Assembly: GCF_004345675.1 (NCBI RefSeq)
Contig: NZ_SLWU01000019.1
Coordinates: 1 to 51,741, forward strand
Length of the DNA: 51,741 bases
Origin: Caldanaerobacter subterraneus
GTDB lineage: Bacteria; Bacillota; Thermoanaerobacteria; Thermoanaerobacterales; Thermoanaerobacteraceae
Direction of reading: 5' to 3'
Position 1 is the first letter of the stretch. Every line of letters starts with the position of its first letter. A program made the translations under genes and the position numbers. Under the pieces are notes generated by a model. It saw nothing but the letters and a program-made list of their open reading frames with translations, made no database searches and was not told the DNA's origin. Below, one piece after another: positions 34,087-43,304 of this stretch.

Positions 34087-35004
34087 TAAAACTTGTGCTC
34101 CACTGTTTTCGCATTTTAACCTGTAGGCCCTGTACAAAAGCCCTCTTTCTTCATATACTTTTCCAACTTCCTTTAAAACCCTCTCAGAGTTTTCCGGGGA
34201 AGAGATGGCCATAATGGTCGGACCTGCACCGCTTAAAAAAGCAGCATAAGCACCTGCCAACAATGCTTTTTCAAAGCATTCCTCCATGAAAGGAACGAGC
34301 TTAGCTCTATACTTTTGGTGAAGCATGTCTTGGGTGGCAATTTTTAAAAGTTCATACTTTTTCTCAATCAATACGCTCACTAAAAAAGCCGTCCTTCCCG
34401 TGTTAAATACAGCATCCTTAAAGTCCACTTTTTCAGGCAAGACTTTTCTTGCAATTTCTGTCCTTACCATTTCCTGAGGTACAAAGGCTAAAAAATCTAT
34501 GTCATCCTCCAAGGCTTTTCTTGCATAATAAACTTTATTTTTATCAAAAATAGATACATTCAACCCTCCATTTAAAGCGGCTGTGACATTGTCCGCATGT
34601 CCTTCTATTGAAGCCGCCAAATTGAGTATTTCTTCTCTTTTCAATACTCTTCCTGTCAATTCGTTTGCAGCTAGTAGCCCGCCTACAATGGCTGCTGCAC
34701 TGCTCCCTAATCCCCTTCCCAGTGGAATTTCATTTTTTATTTTTATCCTCAACCCTTTATTAAAAACCCCTATTTTTTTAAAAATCACTTCTGCCGATTT
34801 ATAGACCAGATTATTTTGGTCATTTTCTATATCTTCTACCCCTTCCCCTTCTACAAAAATCTCCAGACCATCTTTTATGAACTCCATCGAAACCTCTGTA
34901 TAAAGGTTCAAAGCCACACCCAGCACATCAAAACCCGGGCCCAAATTAGCCGTAGATGCCGGCACCATCACTTTTACCATTCCGCCTGACATGTCACTAT
35001 CCAT
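34066..35004 (-). CDS. thrB: Homoserine kinase
   Basis: 312 aa GHMP-family kinase making O-phosphohomoserine. [24 protein letters not shown] at the N-terminus and the ATP loop [24 protein letters not shown] are diagnostic; [16 protein letters not shown] is the third GHMP motif. ATG at 35004 with GGAGGAAG upstream; an internal ATG at 34992 is a less likely start. It overlaps thrC by 8 bp. Last gene of the threonine operon. Confidence 0.96.
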   Translation of the reverse strand: MDSDMSGGMVKVMVPASTANLGPGFDVLGVALNLYTEVSMEFIKDGLEIFVEGEGVEDIENDQNNLVYKSAEVIFKKIGVFNKGLRIKIKNEIPLGRGLGSSAAAIVGGLLAANELTGRVLKREEILNLAASIEGHADNVTAALNGGLNVSIFDKNKVYYARKALEDDIDFLAFVPQEMVRTEIARKVLPEKVDFKDAVFNTGRTAFLVSVLIEKKYELLKIATQDMLHQKYRAKLVPFMEECFEKALLAGAYAAFLSGAGPTIMAISSPENSERVLKEVGKVYEERGLLYRAYRLKCENSGAQVLKAPSFV

Positions 35005-36052
35005 ACAAAACTTCCTCCAATTCCTTTAGATTTGGCTGTATCCTCTTTACCTCTCCCCCTAGTTTAACAGCAGTATCAGGGTCTTTTAAACCATTCCCAG
35101 TAAGGATACACACCACAGAATCTCCTTCTTTAAAAAATCCTTCTTTGTACTTCTTTATCACACCCGCTATGGAGGCTGCAGAGGCTGGCTCTGCAAAAAT
35201 CCCCTCTGTTTTTGCCAAAATTGAATAAGCCTCAAGTATTTCCTCATCCGTAACTTTGTCAATTATCCCCCCCGACTCATCCCTTGCAGCCACTGCCTTC
35301 TGCCAGCTGGCAGGATTGCCAATTCTTATAGCCGTGGCAATCGTCTCGGGATTTTCTATTACTCTTCCTTCCACAATAGGAGCCGCTCCTGCCGCCTGAA
35401 ACCCAAACATTTTGGGAAGCTTTTTTATCTTCCCTTTCCGGTAGTATTCTTTAAATCCCATCCAGTAAGCAGTTATATTTCCTGCGTTGCCCACAGGAAG
35501 AGAGACATAGTCTGGTACTTCTCCCAAAGCATCACATATTTCAAAAGCTGCCGTTTTTTGACCTTCCAGGCGATAGGGGTTTATAGAATTTACCAGCGTA
35601 ATTGGAAATTTCTGTGAAATTTCTCTTACCAATCTCAGGGCATCATCAAAATTTCCATCTATTGCAATAACTTCTGCCCCATAAGCAATTGCCTGTGCGA
35701 GTTTCCCCAGAGCAATTTTACCGCCAGGAATTAATACCACACTTTTAAGGCCTGCTTTTGCTGCATAGGCTGCTGCAGAAGCAGAAGTGTTGCCTGTTGA
35801 GGCGCAAACAACTGCATTAGACCCTTCTTGCTTTGCTTGAGATACCGCTACCGTCATTCCCCTGTCCTTAAAAGAACCTGTGGGATTTAGCCCTTCGTAT
35901 TTTAGATACACCCTTATACCCGGCAAATATTTTCTTTGGAGGTTAAAAGCTTCAATTAAAGGTGTGTTGCCCTCTTTTAACGTGACAATATTTTCATCCT
36001 TTATGGGAGGCAAAAACTCTCTATAAGCTTTTATAATTCCTTCGTACGCCAT
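34997..36052 (-). CDS. thrC: Threonine synthase
   Basis: 351 aa PLP enzyme converting phosphohomoserine to threonine. The PLP Lys lies in [18 protein letters not shown] (about residue 62). Other features are [19 protein letters not shown] and the phosphate loop [13 protein letters not shown]. Short bacterial type, as in Bacillus. It starts 1 bp after the hom stop, so coupled translation is likely. Confidence 0.96.
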   Translation of the reverse strand: MAYEGIIKAYREFLPPIKDENIVTLKEGNTPLIEAFNLQRKYLPGIRVYLKYEGLNPTGSFKDRGMTVAVSQAKQEGSNAVVCASTGNTSASAAAYAAKAGLKSVVLIPGGKIALGKLAQAIAYGAEVIAIDGNFDDALRLVREISQKFPITLVNSINPYRLEGQKTAAFEICDALGEVPDYVSLPVGNAGNITAYWMGFKEYYRKGKIKKLPKMFGFQAAGAAPIVEGRVIENPETIATAIRIGNPASWQKAVAARDESGGIIDKVTDEEILEAYSILAKTEGIFAEPASAASIAGVIKKYKEGFFKEGDSVVCILTGNGLKDPDTAVKLGGEVKRIQPNLKELEEVLYG

Positions 36053-36053
36053 T

Positions 36054-37310
36054 TTAATCTTCCCTCACTTTTATCACACTTTCTATTTTTTCTACTTCCT
36101 TTAGCTCCTCTATCTCCTTTAAAGCTTCCAAAACCTTACCTGTATTTGCAATGTGAGTCACCAATACAATTTCCGCTGTCTCTCCCAAAGACCCTTTTTG
36201 AACTACTGAAAGAAGGCTTATCCCTTTTTTTCCCAAAACTCCTGTGATTTTGCTCATGACACCAGGCCTGTCAAAAGCGATAAGCCTTATATAGTATTTA
36301 GAAAAAGTATCTTCAATAGGTATTAAGTCTACCTCTTCACATCCATTTTGTATTACTATGTGATTTTTCACATCCATTATGTCGGCAACCACTGCGCTGG
36401 CAGTAGGCATCATGCCGGCGCCCTGCCCGTAAAACATAACTTCTCCTACCGCATTTCCATCCACAAGTATTGCATTGAAAACGCCATTGACTCCGTTTAA
36501 AGGGTTGGTCTTTCTTATCATGACGGGATGAACCCAGGCTTCTAAGCGTTCTTTCTCGTCAATTCTGGCATAGGCCAGAAGCTTTATGGTATAACCCATC
36601 TCTTCTGCATACTGTATATCTGATTTAGAAATAAAACTTATCCCTTTTGTGTAGATTTTCTCTGGAAGAACAAATTTGTTAAAAGCCAGCATGCACAAAA
36701 TGGCAAGCTTTCTCGCCGCATCAAAACCTTCTATATCGTCTGTGGGGTCTGCCTCTGCATACCCTTTTTGCTGCGCATCTTTTAAAACATCATCGAAGTC
36801 AAGGCCTTTTTCTTTCATTTCCGTCAAAATGTAATTGGTAGTACCGTTTAAAATTCCTTTTATCTCGTATATTTTATTCGCAGCAAGGCACTGCTTCAAA
36901 GGCCTTATGATGGGAATTCCGCCTCCTACGGAGGCTTCATAAAGAAGGTGCACTTTCTTTTCTGTAGCAAGCTTTATGAGGTCTTTTCCGTGCTTTGCTA
37001 TGACTTCTTTATTGGCAGTTACCACATGTTTGCCTTTTTGTAATGCTTTTGTTATATATTCTAAAGCGGGATGCTCTTTCCCCATCACTTCTACCACAAC
37101 ATCTATTTCCTCGTCTTCCAAAATATCTTCTGCGTTAAAAGTTATCTTCCCTTTTGCAAGAGGAGTTCTTTTTTTATTGGGGTCTTTTACAAGTATTTTC
37201 TTTATCTCAATTTTTTCGCCTATCTTTTTTTCAATATTTCTTCCATTCTGATCTATCAAGTGAACTACACCTGTTCCTACAGTACCTAGTCCCATCAGTC
37301 CAATTTTCAT
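36054..37310 (-). CDS. hom: Homoserine dehydrogenase with C-terminal ACT domain
   Basis: 418 aa. Reduces aspartate semialdehyde to homoserine. NAD(P) fold [19 protein letters not shown], catalytic-region motifs [14 protein letters not shown] and [20 protein letters not shown]. The ACT domain (from about residue 345, [24 protein letters not shown]) is the probable threonine-feedback site. Monofunctional, with no fused aspartokinase. Preceded by an ACT regulator gene 11 nt away. Confidence 0.96.
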   Translation of the reverse strand: MKIGLMGLGTVGTGVVHLIDQNGRNIEKKIGEKIEIKKILVKDPNKKRTPLAKGKITFNAEDILEDEEIDVVVEVMGKEHPALEYITKALQKGKHVVTANKEVIAKHGKDLIKLATEKKVHLLYEASVGGGIPIIRPLKQCLAANKIYEIKGILNGTTNYILTEMKEKGLDFDDVLKDAQQKGYAEADPTDDIEGFDAARKLAILCMLAFNKFVLPEKIYTKGISFISKSDIQYAEEMGYTIKLLAYARIDEKERLEAWVHPVMIRKTNPLNGVNGVFNAILVDGNAVGEVMFYGQGAGMMPTASAVVADIMDVKNHIVIQNGCEEVDLIPIEDTFSKYYIRLIAFDRPGVMSKITGVLGKKGISLLSVVQKGSLGETAEIVLVTHIANTGKVLEALKEIEELKEVEKIESVIKVRED

Positions 37311-37321
37311 ATTCTTCCTCC

Positions 37322-37762
37322 TTATTCTCCCAAAACTTCTATTTTTCTAACTCCTGGCTGTTTTGAAAGCTCTTCTATGAAATCCTCTATACTTGTTTCC
37401 ATGTACTGTGTATCAATAGAGATTGTGACACTCGCCACTCCCATAGAAGGAATGCTCTGATTTATTGTGACCACATTTCCCCTTTCTTTGGCAACCACAT
37501 CGAGAATGGAAGAGAGCACCCCAGGCATGTGCTCCAAGACCATGGAAAAAGTTATAATTTTTCCTTTGCTGAACTTAGAAAAGGGAAATACATAATCCCT
37601 GTACTTGTAAAAAGCACTTCTTGATATGCCCACCTGTTTTACCGCTTCATTTATTGTCTTGGCTTTCCCTGACTCCAAAAGTTCTTTCACCTTTATGGTT
37701 TTTTTGATTGAATCAGAAAGAATTTCCTCCCTTACTATGTAGAGCTTCCCGTCCTCTCCCAT
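37322..37762 (-). CDS. ACT-domain protein (PheB/UPF0735 type)
   Basis: About 146 aa. The N-terminal segment has a small helix-turn-helix-like region ([26 protein letters not shown]). The C-terminal ACT domain is [38 protein letters not shown]. Members precede hom in many Firmicutes and are thought to sense an amino acid; the exact role is unsettled. Two ATGs (37765, 37762) follow GGAGGTGG; the second has better spacing. The longer frame to 37816 is upstream of this SD and is not used. Confidence 0.88.
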   Translation of the reverse strand: MGEDGKLYIVREEILSDSIKKTIKVKELLESGKAKTINEAVKQVGISRSAFYKYRDYVFPFSKFSKGKIITFSMVLEHMPGVLSSILDVVAKERGNVVTINQSIPSMGVASVTISIDTQYMETSIEDFIEELSKQPGVRKIEVLGE

Positions 37763-37814
37763 CATTCCACCTCCATGTCTTTGTTTTATGGACATCAATC
37801 CATGTATAGAATAC

Positions 37815-37843
37815 ATTTTATCACATTAAATTCAAAAAATCAA
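37815..37843 (-). promoter_or_regulatory. SigA promoter of the ACT-hom-thrC-thrB operon
   Basis: TTGATT (37838-37843) and TAAAAT (37815-37820), 17-bp spacing, minus strand. The leader is under 60 nt; no T-box or riboswitch was seen. Confidence 0.75.
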
Positions 37844-37924
37844 GAGCGGTTTACGTTTACTAAACAAAAAATTAATATCGAAAATTTAAAGCTCCAGGTA
37901 TACCATGGACAGCAACAATAGTAA

Positions 37925-37958
37925 AAACGCGGCAAAGTTTCGTACTTTGCCGCATTTT
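37925..37958. terminator. Terminator of the WalJ-like gene
   Basis: Perfect stem GCGGCAAAGT (37929-37938) / ACTTTGCCGC (37944-37953) with T-runs on both strands. Confidence 0.85.
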
Positions 37959-38737
37959 TATATTTCCACTACATCGCTTTCAATATTTCTTAACGCCATA
38001 CGCACTTCAAATTTAACTCCCGATTTTTTAAGCATATTCGTTACAGTAGTAAAGGCAAGCTCAGGCCTATTATTATTTTGGCTCAAATGGCCTAAAAAAG
38101 CTATCCCTATAGCTTTCATTTTGAACAGCTTCATGAGAGCATCTGCAGCAGCATCATTAGAAAGATGTCCTAAATTAGATAAAATCCTTGCTTTAAGAGG
38201 CCAAGGATATGAACCATTAATAAGCATTTGTATGTCATGATTTGCTTCTAAAAGCACAATATCTGAATCTATAAGATTGCTTGCAACACCTCTTGTCATA
38301 TAGCCCAAATCAGTTGCAATGGAAATTTTTTTGCTACCTGCTTTAAACGAAAAACCCACTGGTTCTGCAGCATCATGGGGTTTTTTAAAAGGCATTATCT
38401 TTACACAACCAATTTCAAATTCTTCTCCTGTAGTAAAATAAAGCTTGTTTTTTTCTGGAACTTCTTTTATATCCTTCTCCATTGCTTCCCATGTGGCCTT
38501 ATTGGCATATATAGGTATATTGTATCTTCTAGAAAGTACACCGGCTCCTAGAATATGGTCTTTATGTTCATGAGTTATAAGAATGGCAGATAGACTTCTT
38601 GGATTTACCCCTATGTTTAATAAAGCTTTTTCAATTGTTCTGCCACTTAAACCCGCATCAACAAGTATATGTACATCTTTATGATTTATGTAAATAGCGT
38701 TTCCACTACTTCCTGACCTCAAGGAACAAAACTTCAT
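37958..38737 (-). CDS. Metallo-beta-lactamase-fold hydrolase (WalJ/YycJ-like)
   Basis: About 259 aa. Opens with FCSLRSGSSGNAIYI; metal site HEHKDHILGA (HxHxDH, about residues 59-64), then KPHDAAEPVGF and ATDLGYMT, LLEANHD, LSNLGHLSNDAAA. This matches the YycJ/WalJ family, 5'-3' DNA exonuclease-like proteins linked to replication and wall control in Firmicutes. The walR/walK genes are not adjacent. The start is either ATG 38737 or TTG 38743; neither has an SD at normal distance (see the hairpin at 38745-38763). Confidence 0.9.
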   Translation of the reverse strand: MKFCSLRSGSSGNAIYINHKDVHILVDAGLSGRTIEKALLNIGVNPRSLSAILITHEHKDHILGAGVLSRRYNIPIYANKATWEAMEKDIKEVPEKNKLYFTTGEEFEIGCVKIMPFKKPHDAAEPVGFSFKAGSKKISIATDLGYMTRGVASNLIDSDIVLLEANHDIQMLINGSYPWPLKARILSNLGHLSNDAAADALMKLFKMKAIGIAFLGHLSQNNNRPELAFTTVTNMLKKSGVKFEVRMALRNIESDVVEI

Positions 38738-38744
38738 AGCCAAT

Positions 38745-38772
38745 ATACCCGCATTGCGGGTATCCCCCTTTC
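38745..38772 (-). promoter_or_regulatory. Hairpin between SD and start codon of the WalJ-like gene
   Basis: SD-like GAAAGGGGG (38764-38772, minus strand) is followed by the perfect hairpin ATACCCGC / GCGGGTAT (38745-38763, 3-nt loop) and then ATTGGCT-ATG. Folding removes 19 nt and would leave about 7 nt between SD and ATG. Confidence 0.6.
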
Positions 38773-38805
38773 TCCAGTCTGTACACCTAAATTATACCAC
38801 AAAAA

Positions 38806-39044
38806 TTATCCACATCCTTCTTGTGTGTAAATTCTTTCATAGAAGATATACATAGAAGATATAATTCACTTCTCTTACTTCTTTAATTTCCAACAACAAG
38901 TTATCAACATATTCACAACTACTTGTGGATAATTTAAAATTTAATTGTGTTTTGCTATTGTCTCTTCTCTTTTGTTTAATTCGCTATGCCATAAAAATTG
39001 AGGGACCCTCTTATTATAAGTGGATCCCTTACACTTTATCCACA
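38806..39044. other. Cluster of DnaA boxes in an intergenic region
   Basis: Perfect TTATCCACA at 38806-38814 (plus), 38924-38932 (minus) and 39036-39044 (plus), and a one-mismatch TTATCAACA at 38901-38909. All lie in the AT-rich 338-bp gap between the WalJ-like gene and the MetS-like gene. No other gene was found in this gap. Confidence 0.7.
38996..39030 (-). terminator. Terminator downstream of the NSS transporter operon
   Basis: AGGGATCC and GGGTCCCT pair with one G-U across an AT-rich loop; the minus strand then reads CAATTTTTATGG. A second, GC-rich stem GGCTGCGGA/TCCGCAGCC (39051-39071) lies just before it, with an A-tract on one side and a T-run on the plus strand. Confidence 0.65.
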
Positions 39045-39075
39045 GTCTGAGGCTGCGGAAAATCCGCAGCCTTTT

Positions 39076-39177
39076 TTATTTCGCTTGGTGTTTTAAAAGG
39101 TTGCTCAGGGTATAATATACTCCTCCCAGTATTACGGCCCAGGCGAGGACCATGAAAAACAATGCGCTTCCGGACAT
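39076..39177 (-). CDS. MetS-like small subunit of an NSS transporter
   Basis: 33 aa, MSGSALFFMVLAWAVILG then GVYYTLSNLLKHQAK: one membrane helix with a short basic tail. Strong SD AAAAGGAGG precedes the ATG, and it starts 14 nt after the NSS transporter stop. Tiny single-span proteins next to NSS genes (MetS with MetP in Corynebacterium) are needed for methionine/alanine transport, so the call rests on size, helix and position. A 77-codon frame overlapping it on the same strand is spurious. Confidence 0.85.
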   Translation of the reverse strand: MSGSALFFMVLAWAVILGGVYYTLSNLLKHQAK

Positions 39178-39191
39178 GCTTACGCCTCCTT

Positions 39192-40769
39192 TTAGGCTTT
39201 CGCGCCTTTTTGTGTCTGAGCGCTGCCGTATTTCCTCTGAATGGTGTAGTAGGCTTCAGCAAAACCTATGACAAGTATTGCCAGGAGCAGTACCCGCGCA
39301 CCCTGGACCCAGGGAACAAGCTCCGGCATTTTTTCGACAAAGCTGGGTACCCACTTGAAATAACCGTTCTGTATATAGCTCTTCGTGGAGAATATGAGCA
39401 GTATCACGATCGAAAGCGGCGTAACGAATTTGATCATCAGGTTGAAAAACCCTGAGGACACCTTCCAGTAGCTGCCTCTGTTCATCTCTTCGAGCGCGTT
39501 CTTTTCGCCGAACAACCAGCCCACCACCAGAGCTTCAATAAGGCCCACGACTACCAGGAAGTAACTACCCACCCAGTTGTCGAGTTCGGTGAGGAAGACC
39601 AGTTCACTAGTCTTGGTTAAAATGGGTTCTAAGGCCGACGGCAGACCTACCAGGATATAGAACCCGAATACCAGTATAGCCCCGACCTTTCTCGGTATAT
39701 TTAAGTCCTCTTCGAGCATGGCTATCAGGTAGTTGTACATCGCTATAGCCGACGTGAAGCCTGCGAAAAACAGTACCAGGAACCATAAGGCACCGAAAAA
39801 TTGGCCACCCGCCATCATACGGAACACGTTGGGAAGAGCGATGAAGGAAAGCCCGACACCGGCTGCTATACCTTCAGGGCCGAGGAAGGTGTAGGCTATC
39901 GGAATGGCTATGGTGCCGCCCAGGATGACTTCAGCAAATTCGTTCAGGAATACCGTGGTCGTAGCGGAAAGAACAATGTCTTCATCAGGCTTGAGATAAG
40001 AAGCGTAGTTCTGGATGATGCCCATACCAAGGGACAGCGTGAAGAATATCTGGCCTGCAGCAGCCAAAGCCGATTGCCAATTCAGTTCGTTCCACTTCGG
40101 AGTCCAGAGGTAGTCGAGGCCTTTAATCGGCGACCAGTCGGGATTTATAGGCGAACCGAGGGTCAGCGCCCTTATGATCAAAATGAAGCCGAGCACGTAG
40201 AGCAGCAGCATCATTACCTTGGCCCATGCCTCGATACCCTTCTGGACACCGCGACTGAGAGCAAACGCCAGAAGAGCGAGCGCTATCACCCAAAATGTAA
40301 TCGACATGACTGGATTCTGGATATAGTTCACGAAGATCTCACCGGTAGATTTACTCGCATCCATGTAGCCGCCGGTCAGGGACAGGTAGCTGTAGCCAAG
40401 GGTCCACCCAATGATCTGGGTATAGTATGCGTTTACAAGGGTCGTCACTGAAAACACCAGCATACCAGCTAGGGCACCTATTATTGCTGCAGAGGAATGC
40501 CCGAGCTTTTCTTTGGCCTGCAAGTAGGTCATGCAGCCAACGGTCCCATGCCCGTACTTACCGCCGTAGCGGCCCTGCATCCACTCAACATACATGAGGG
40601 GTATACCAAGGACTAACAGTGCAGCAAAATAGGGTAGCATGAATGCGCCGCCGCCGTTTTTGGCAGCCTGGTAAGGGAATCTCCAAAAGTTGCCGAGACC
40701 TATGGCGTTCCCGGCCATAGCAAGTATAAGTCCTAGTTTAGTTCCCCAAGTCTCTCTATTTTCCGCCAT
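39192..40769 (-). CDS. Sodium-dependent amino-acid symporter (NSS/SNF family)
   Basis: About 525 aa integral membrane protein with roughly twelve helices. The N-terminus RETWGTKLGLILAMAGNAIGLGNFWRFPYQ is the family hallmark, the sodium- and substrate-binding unwound TM1. GGAFMLPYFAALLVLGIPLMYVEW is TM2. Substrate probably a neutral amino acid; not determinable from sequence alone. ATG 40769 follows GGAGGGG; the frame from 40838 lacks an SD. Codons are clearly GC-richer than in surrounding genes, suggesting transfer. Confidence 0.93.
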   Translation of the reverse strand: MAENRETWGTKLGLILAMAGNAIGLGNFWRFPYQAAKNGGGAFMLPYFAALLVLGIPLMYVEWMQGRYGGKYGHGTVGCMTYLQAKEKLGHSSAAIIGALAGMLVFSVTTLVNAYYTQIIGWTLGYSYLSLTGGYMDASKSTGEIFVNYIQNPVMSITFWVIALALLAFALSRGVQKGIEAWAKVMMLLLYVLGFILIIRALTLGSPINPDWSPIKGLDYLWTPKWNELNWQSALAAAGQIFFTLSLGMGIIQNYASYLKPDEDIVLSATTTVFLNEFAEVILGGTIAIPIAYTFLGPEGIAAGVGLSFIALPNVFRMMAGGQFFGALWFLVLFFAGFTSAIAMYNYLIAMLEEDLNIPRKVGAILVFGFYILVGLPSALEPILTKTSELVFLTELDNWVGSYFLVVVGLIEALVVGWLFGEKNALEEMNRGSYWKVSSGFFNLMIKFVTPLSIVILLIFSTKSYIQNGYFKWVPSFVEKMPELVPWVQGARVLLLAILVIGFAEAYYTIQRKYGSAQTQKGAKA

Positions 40770-41078
40770 AACACCCCTCCTTTTCATTAATTTAAATCTG
40801 GATATAATAAATATATCATAGTTCTGTCTTTTTTTCAATGATTGTTAAATATTTGTCAATATATTCATTTGGAAATTTTCTGAAATCTCAGTTAAAGAAT
40901 CACATCCGTTGTTATGGTTTTTATTTGGAATTTAAGCCTTCCAATGGCGTTTTCATAAAATCTATCATGTATTTTGCTTCACCATTTAGATAGGAAATTA
41001 TCAGTATACTTTCCAACAAAATTTTTCTATGATATAATAAATTGCAATAAAAAATTTGGAAGATTGGGAGGAGATACT
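40770..41078. other. Divergent gap between NSS transporter and membrane protein genes
   Basis: 309 bp, AT-rich in contrast to the GC-richer genes on both sides. On the plus strand a -10 TATAAT (41033-41038) with a weak TTTCCA 17 bp upstream probably drives the membrane protein. A minus-strand promoter for the transporter was not clearly identified. No other gene seen. Confidence 0.5.
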
Positions 41079-41774
41079 TTGGCAAACGAAGTATTTGAAA
41101 CACTCATTTCTATCGAAAAATGGACAAAGCTCACCGATATCCCTGCATACCACCTTGATAAGATAAAAAATGAAGTTGAAAAGGCCAAAGAACGCTACCG
41201 GAATTTCGATCCGAGTGGGATAAAAAGCGACGAACAGAAAAGAGTCTACGAGGCTCTGGTAAAAAAAGGCAGAGAGCTGGAGAAAAAATTGAACTTCAAA
41301 AAAAGCGAAATAAAGGATCAGGTCTATTCCTACCTGCGATACGCCAACGCCGCCTACTTCGATTTCATGAACGCCCTGACTCCTCTGAATATTGGGATTC
41401 GGTTTTTCACCTTCACATCAGCCTTGTTCATAGCCCTTTCCCCTCCATTTCTGGGAGCAGCTTTTTCGTTGGTCTTTGTGGTGCCCATACTCCTTGGCCT
41501 CAATGCCCTCAAAAAAAGGCGAGCTGTAGGCTACAGCCTGGCAATGCTAATAGTACCTGTATCTTTCGCAGTATCGACCATGTGGCTGCGCTTTGGATAC
41601 AGGGTCCTGGTCGACTACCAGACTGTGCTGTTGGAAACCATAAAGGCTACAGGAAAATCTCCTGAGGTTGCACGCCTTTTTATAACAGTTCCACCGTTAC
41701 TCTCTCTCCTGCTTCTCTTTTCGACAGGGTATATGGCCTACCAGCTCACCAGAGCCAGAGATATGCTCATATAG
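41079..41774 (+). CDS. Membrane protein of unknown function
   Basis: About 231 aa. A soluble, charged, coiled-coil-like N-terminal half (ISIEKWTKLTDIPAYHLDKIKNEVEKAKERY) is followed by four probable membrane helices (FTFTSALFIALSPPFLGAAF, FVVPILLGLNAL, YSLAMLIVPVSFAVSTMWL, VPPLLSLLLLFSTGYMA). No family recognised. A TTG start at 41079 fits the SD GGGAGGAG; the longer frame from 40974 crosses the promoter region. Codon use is GC-rich like the transporter, so both probably arrived together. Confidence 0.75.
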   Translation: MANEVFETLISIEKWTKLTDIPAYHLDKIKNEVEKAKERYRNFDPSGIKSDEQKRVYEALVKKGRELEKKLNFKKSEIKDQVYSYLRYANAAYFDFMNALTPLNIGIRFFTFTSALFIALSPPFLGAAFSLVFVVPILLGLNALKKRRAVGYSLAMLIVPVSFAVSTMWLRFGYRVLVDYQTVLLETIKATGKSPEVARLFITVPPLLSLLLLFSTGYMAYQLTRARDMLI

Positions 41775-41821
41775 TCAGTAACAATCCTTCAGCGTCTTCT
41801 TAAAAAAACAATAAGTAAAAA

Positions 41822-42751
41822 CTAGCTCTTTTCATTTTTTAAGAAATCAAGAATTTCTTTCATATTTCCAAAAGCTACTCCTATACTAGTATCTGCTGCA
41901 CCATAATAAACAATTAATTTTTCCTCTTCCTTTTTATATATCGCCCCTGTCGGAAATACAATATTTACAGCATTTCCAATCCTCTCGTACTCTTCCTCGG
42001 GAGCAAAAACCCATTCTCTACTTCTTCTTATGACCTTTTGAGGCTGTTCTAGATCCAAAAGTGCAAGCCCTACTCTATAAACGGCAGTTGAAGCAGTATA
42101 CCTTATTCCGTGATAAATAATCAGCCATCCTTCTTCAGTTTCAATAGGAGGTGCTCCTAATCCTACTCTGTGGCAGTCCCACATTCCCGGCCTTGCTGGC
42201 AGCAAAATCTGGTGCTTGCCCCAGTAGGTTAGGTCATGAGAAAAGGAAATCCAGATGTGTCCCTCTCCTCTAATTATTGGCCTATGTATAAGGGCATATC
42301 CGTCTTTAAATTTTTTGGGGAAAAGGCAGCCGTCTTTGTCTTCTGGCGGCACCAAAACTCCTTTCCTTTCAAATCTTTTAAAGTCCTCTGTAAGCATTAA
42401 TGATATTACAGGACCACCTGGAGAAAAAGAAACATAAGTTATGGCGTACTTTCCCATGTCCTCTAAGTACACAATCCTAGGGTCCTCAAGCCCCCACATC
42501 TCCTCACTGTAATTTTCATCTGGCAAGAGAGTGGGCTTATCTGGTATCTCCCAATTTGTAAGGCCGTCCCTGCTTTTGCAAAGTGTAAGATGAGAAAATC
42601 CGTCTTTGGTCTCTACTCGGCATAAAAGATAGACATAGCCGTCAAATTCTATTACTCCTGGATTAAACACTGCATTTGCATCATAGGGAATATCATCCTT
42701 TGTAAGTATAGGATTTTTGTCATACCTTATAAAAAGGTCTTTACTTTTCAT
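41822..42751 (-). CDS. GH130-family beta-mannoside phosphorylase-like protein
   Basis: About 309 aa five-bladed-propeller enzyme. Family features: NPILTKDDIPY, NPGVIEFDGYVYLLCRVE, the proton-donor Asp in GLEDPRI, and YHGI/YYGAAD near the C-terminus, which bind phosphate or substrate. GH130 enzymes reversibly phosphorolyse beta-mannosides; beta-1,2-mannobiose and oligomannan phosphorylases are known from Thermoanaerobacter, but the linkage here is not proven. Three ATGs in a row; the third (42751) best fits the SD GAGGGGAG. It overlaps the DUF4416 gene end. Confidence 0.85.
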   Translation of the reverse strand: MKSKDLFIRYDKNPILTKDDIPYDANAVFNPGVIEFDGYVYLLCRVETKDGFSHLTLCKSRDGLTNWEIPDKPTLLPDENYSEEMWGLEDPRIVYLEDMGKYAITYVSFSPGGPVISLMLTEDFKRFERKGVLVPPEDKDGCLFPKKFKDGYALIHRPIIRGEGHIWISFSHDLTYWGKHQILLPARPGMWDCHRVGLGAPPIETEEGWLIIYHGIRYTASTAVYRVGLALLDLEQPQKVIRRSREWVFAPEEEYERIGNAVNIVFPTGAIYKKEEEKLIVYYGAADTSIGVAFGNMKEILDFLKNEKS

Positions 42752-42753
42752 CA

Positions 42754-43287
42754 TCATCTCCCCTCATTCTTTATTTGGAGGGAATAAATTTCTCTTAATT
42801 TTAAGAAAAACTCTGTGTACTCTTTTGTCTTATAATCCGGATATGTCCAGGGAAGAAATTCATATTTGCCTTTTGTATAGTAAAGGGTCACCTCTGCAAA
42901 GATGCCTTTCCCAAGGTATATCCTGTGGTAGAAGTTTTTCGTCGAAAAAAGCACTACTTTGGCCATGTCTATGTAACCAGGGTCTATATTGACTTTTCTT
43001 TTTCCCTCCTTAGAAAAAATTTCTTCTACAGAATTTGTGAATAGCTTCCATTCATACGATTCATCTGGACTAAGAAGTTTTTCAAAGGATACAAAGCGCT
43101 TTTTTAAATCTTTACCCATCTCTTCTTCGTAATAATCCGTAAAGTCAAAGTGAAAAGGACCGGCCTCGAGGTCTATTTCTCCCCATTTTTCCTTTAAGCT
43201 CTTTATCGCTTCCTCTACTACATCCTCTTCTTTGTATATAAAGCCGCAAAAAAGTTTTACAGGCATCACTTCTTTCACTTTCCCCAT
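42754..43287 (-). CDS. DUF4416 protein
   Basis: 177 aa cytoplasmic protein of unknown function. PVKLFCGFIYKEEDVVEEA, GPFHFDFTDYYEEEMG, NIDPGYIDMAKVVLFSTKNFYHRIYLGKGIFAEVTLYY and FLPWTYPDYKT are the conserved blocks of this family. ATG preceded by GGAGGGAATTGA. Middle gene of a three-gene operon. Confidence 0.85.
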   Translation of the reverse strand: MGKVKEVMPVKLFCGFIYKEEDVVEEAIKSLKEKWGEIDLEAGPFHFDFTDYYEEEMGKDLKKRFVSFEKLLSPDESYEWKLFTNSVEEIFSKEGKRKVNIDPGYIDMAKVVLFSTKNFYHRIYLGKGIFAEVTLYYTKGKYEFLPWTYPDYKTKEYTEFFLKLREIYSLQIKNEGR

Positions 43288-43304
43288 TCAATTCCCTCCA
43301 ATGC

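Noticed and set aside
37762-37860. T-box or threonine riboswitch before the ACT-hom-thr operon
   Set aside because: The leader is too short and has no T-box sequence or specifier-stem pattern.
38806-39044. Replication origin
   Set aside because: DnaA boxes are present, but gene orientation does not change on either side and dnaA/dnaN are absent, so oriC is not claimed.
39029-39262. 77-codon minus-strand frame with many Lys/Arg
   Set aside because: It overlaps the better-supported 33-aa MetS-like gene and the NSS gene end, has no SD, and its composition reflects the other frame of GC-rich DNA.
39801-40451. 216-codon plus-strand frame
   Set aside because: It lies wholly antisense to the NSS transporter; the sequence resembles no protein and arises from the GC-richer codons.
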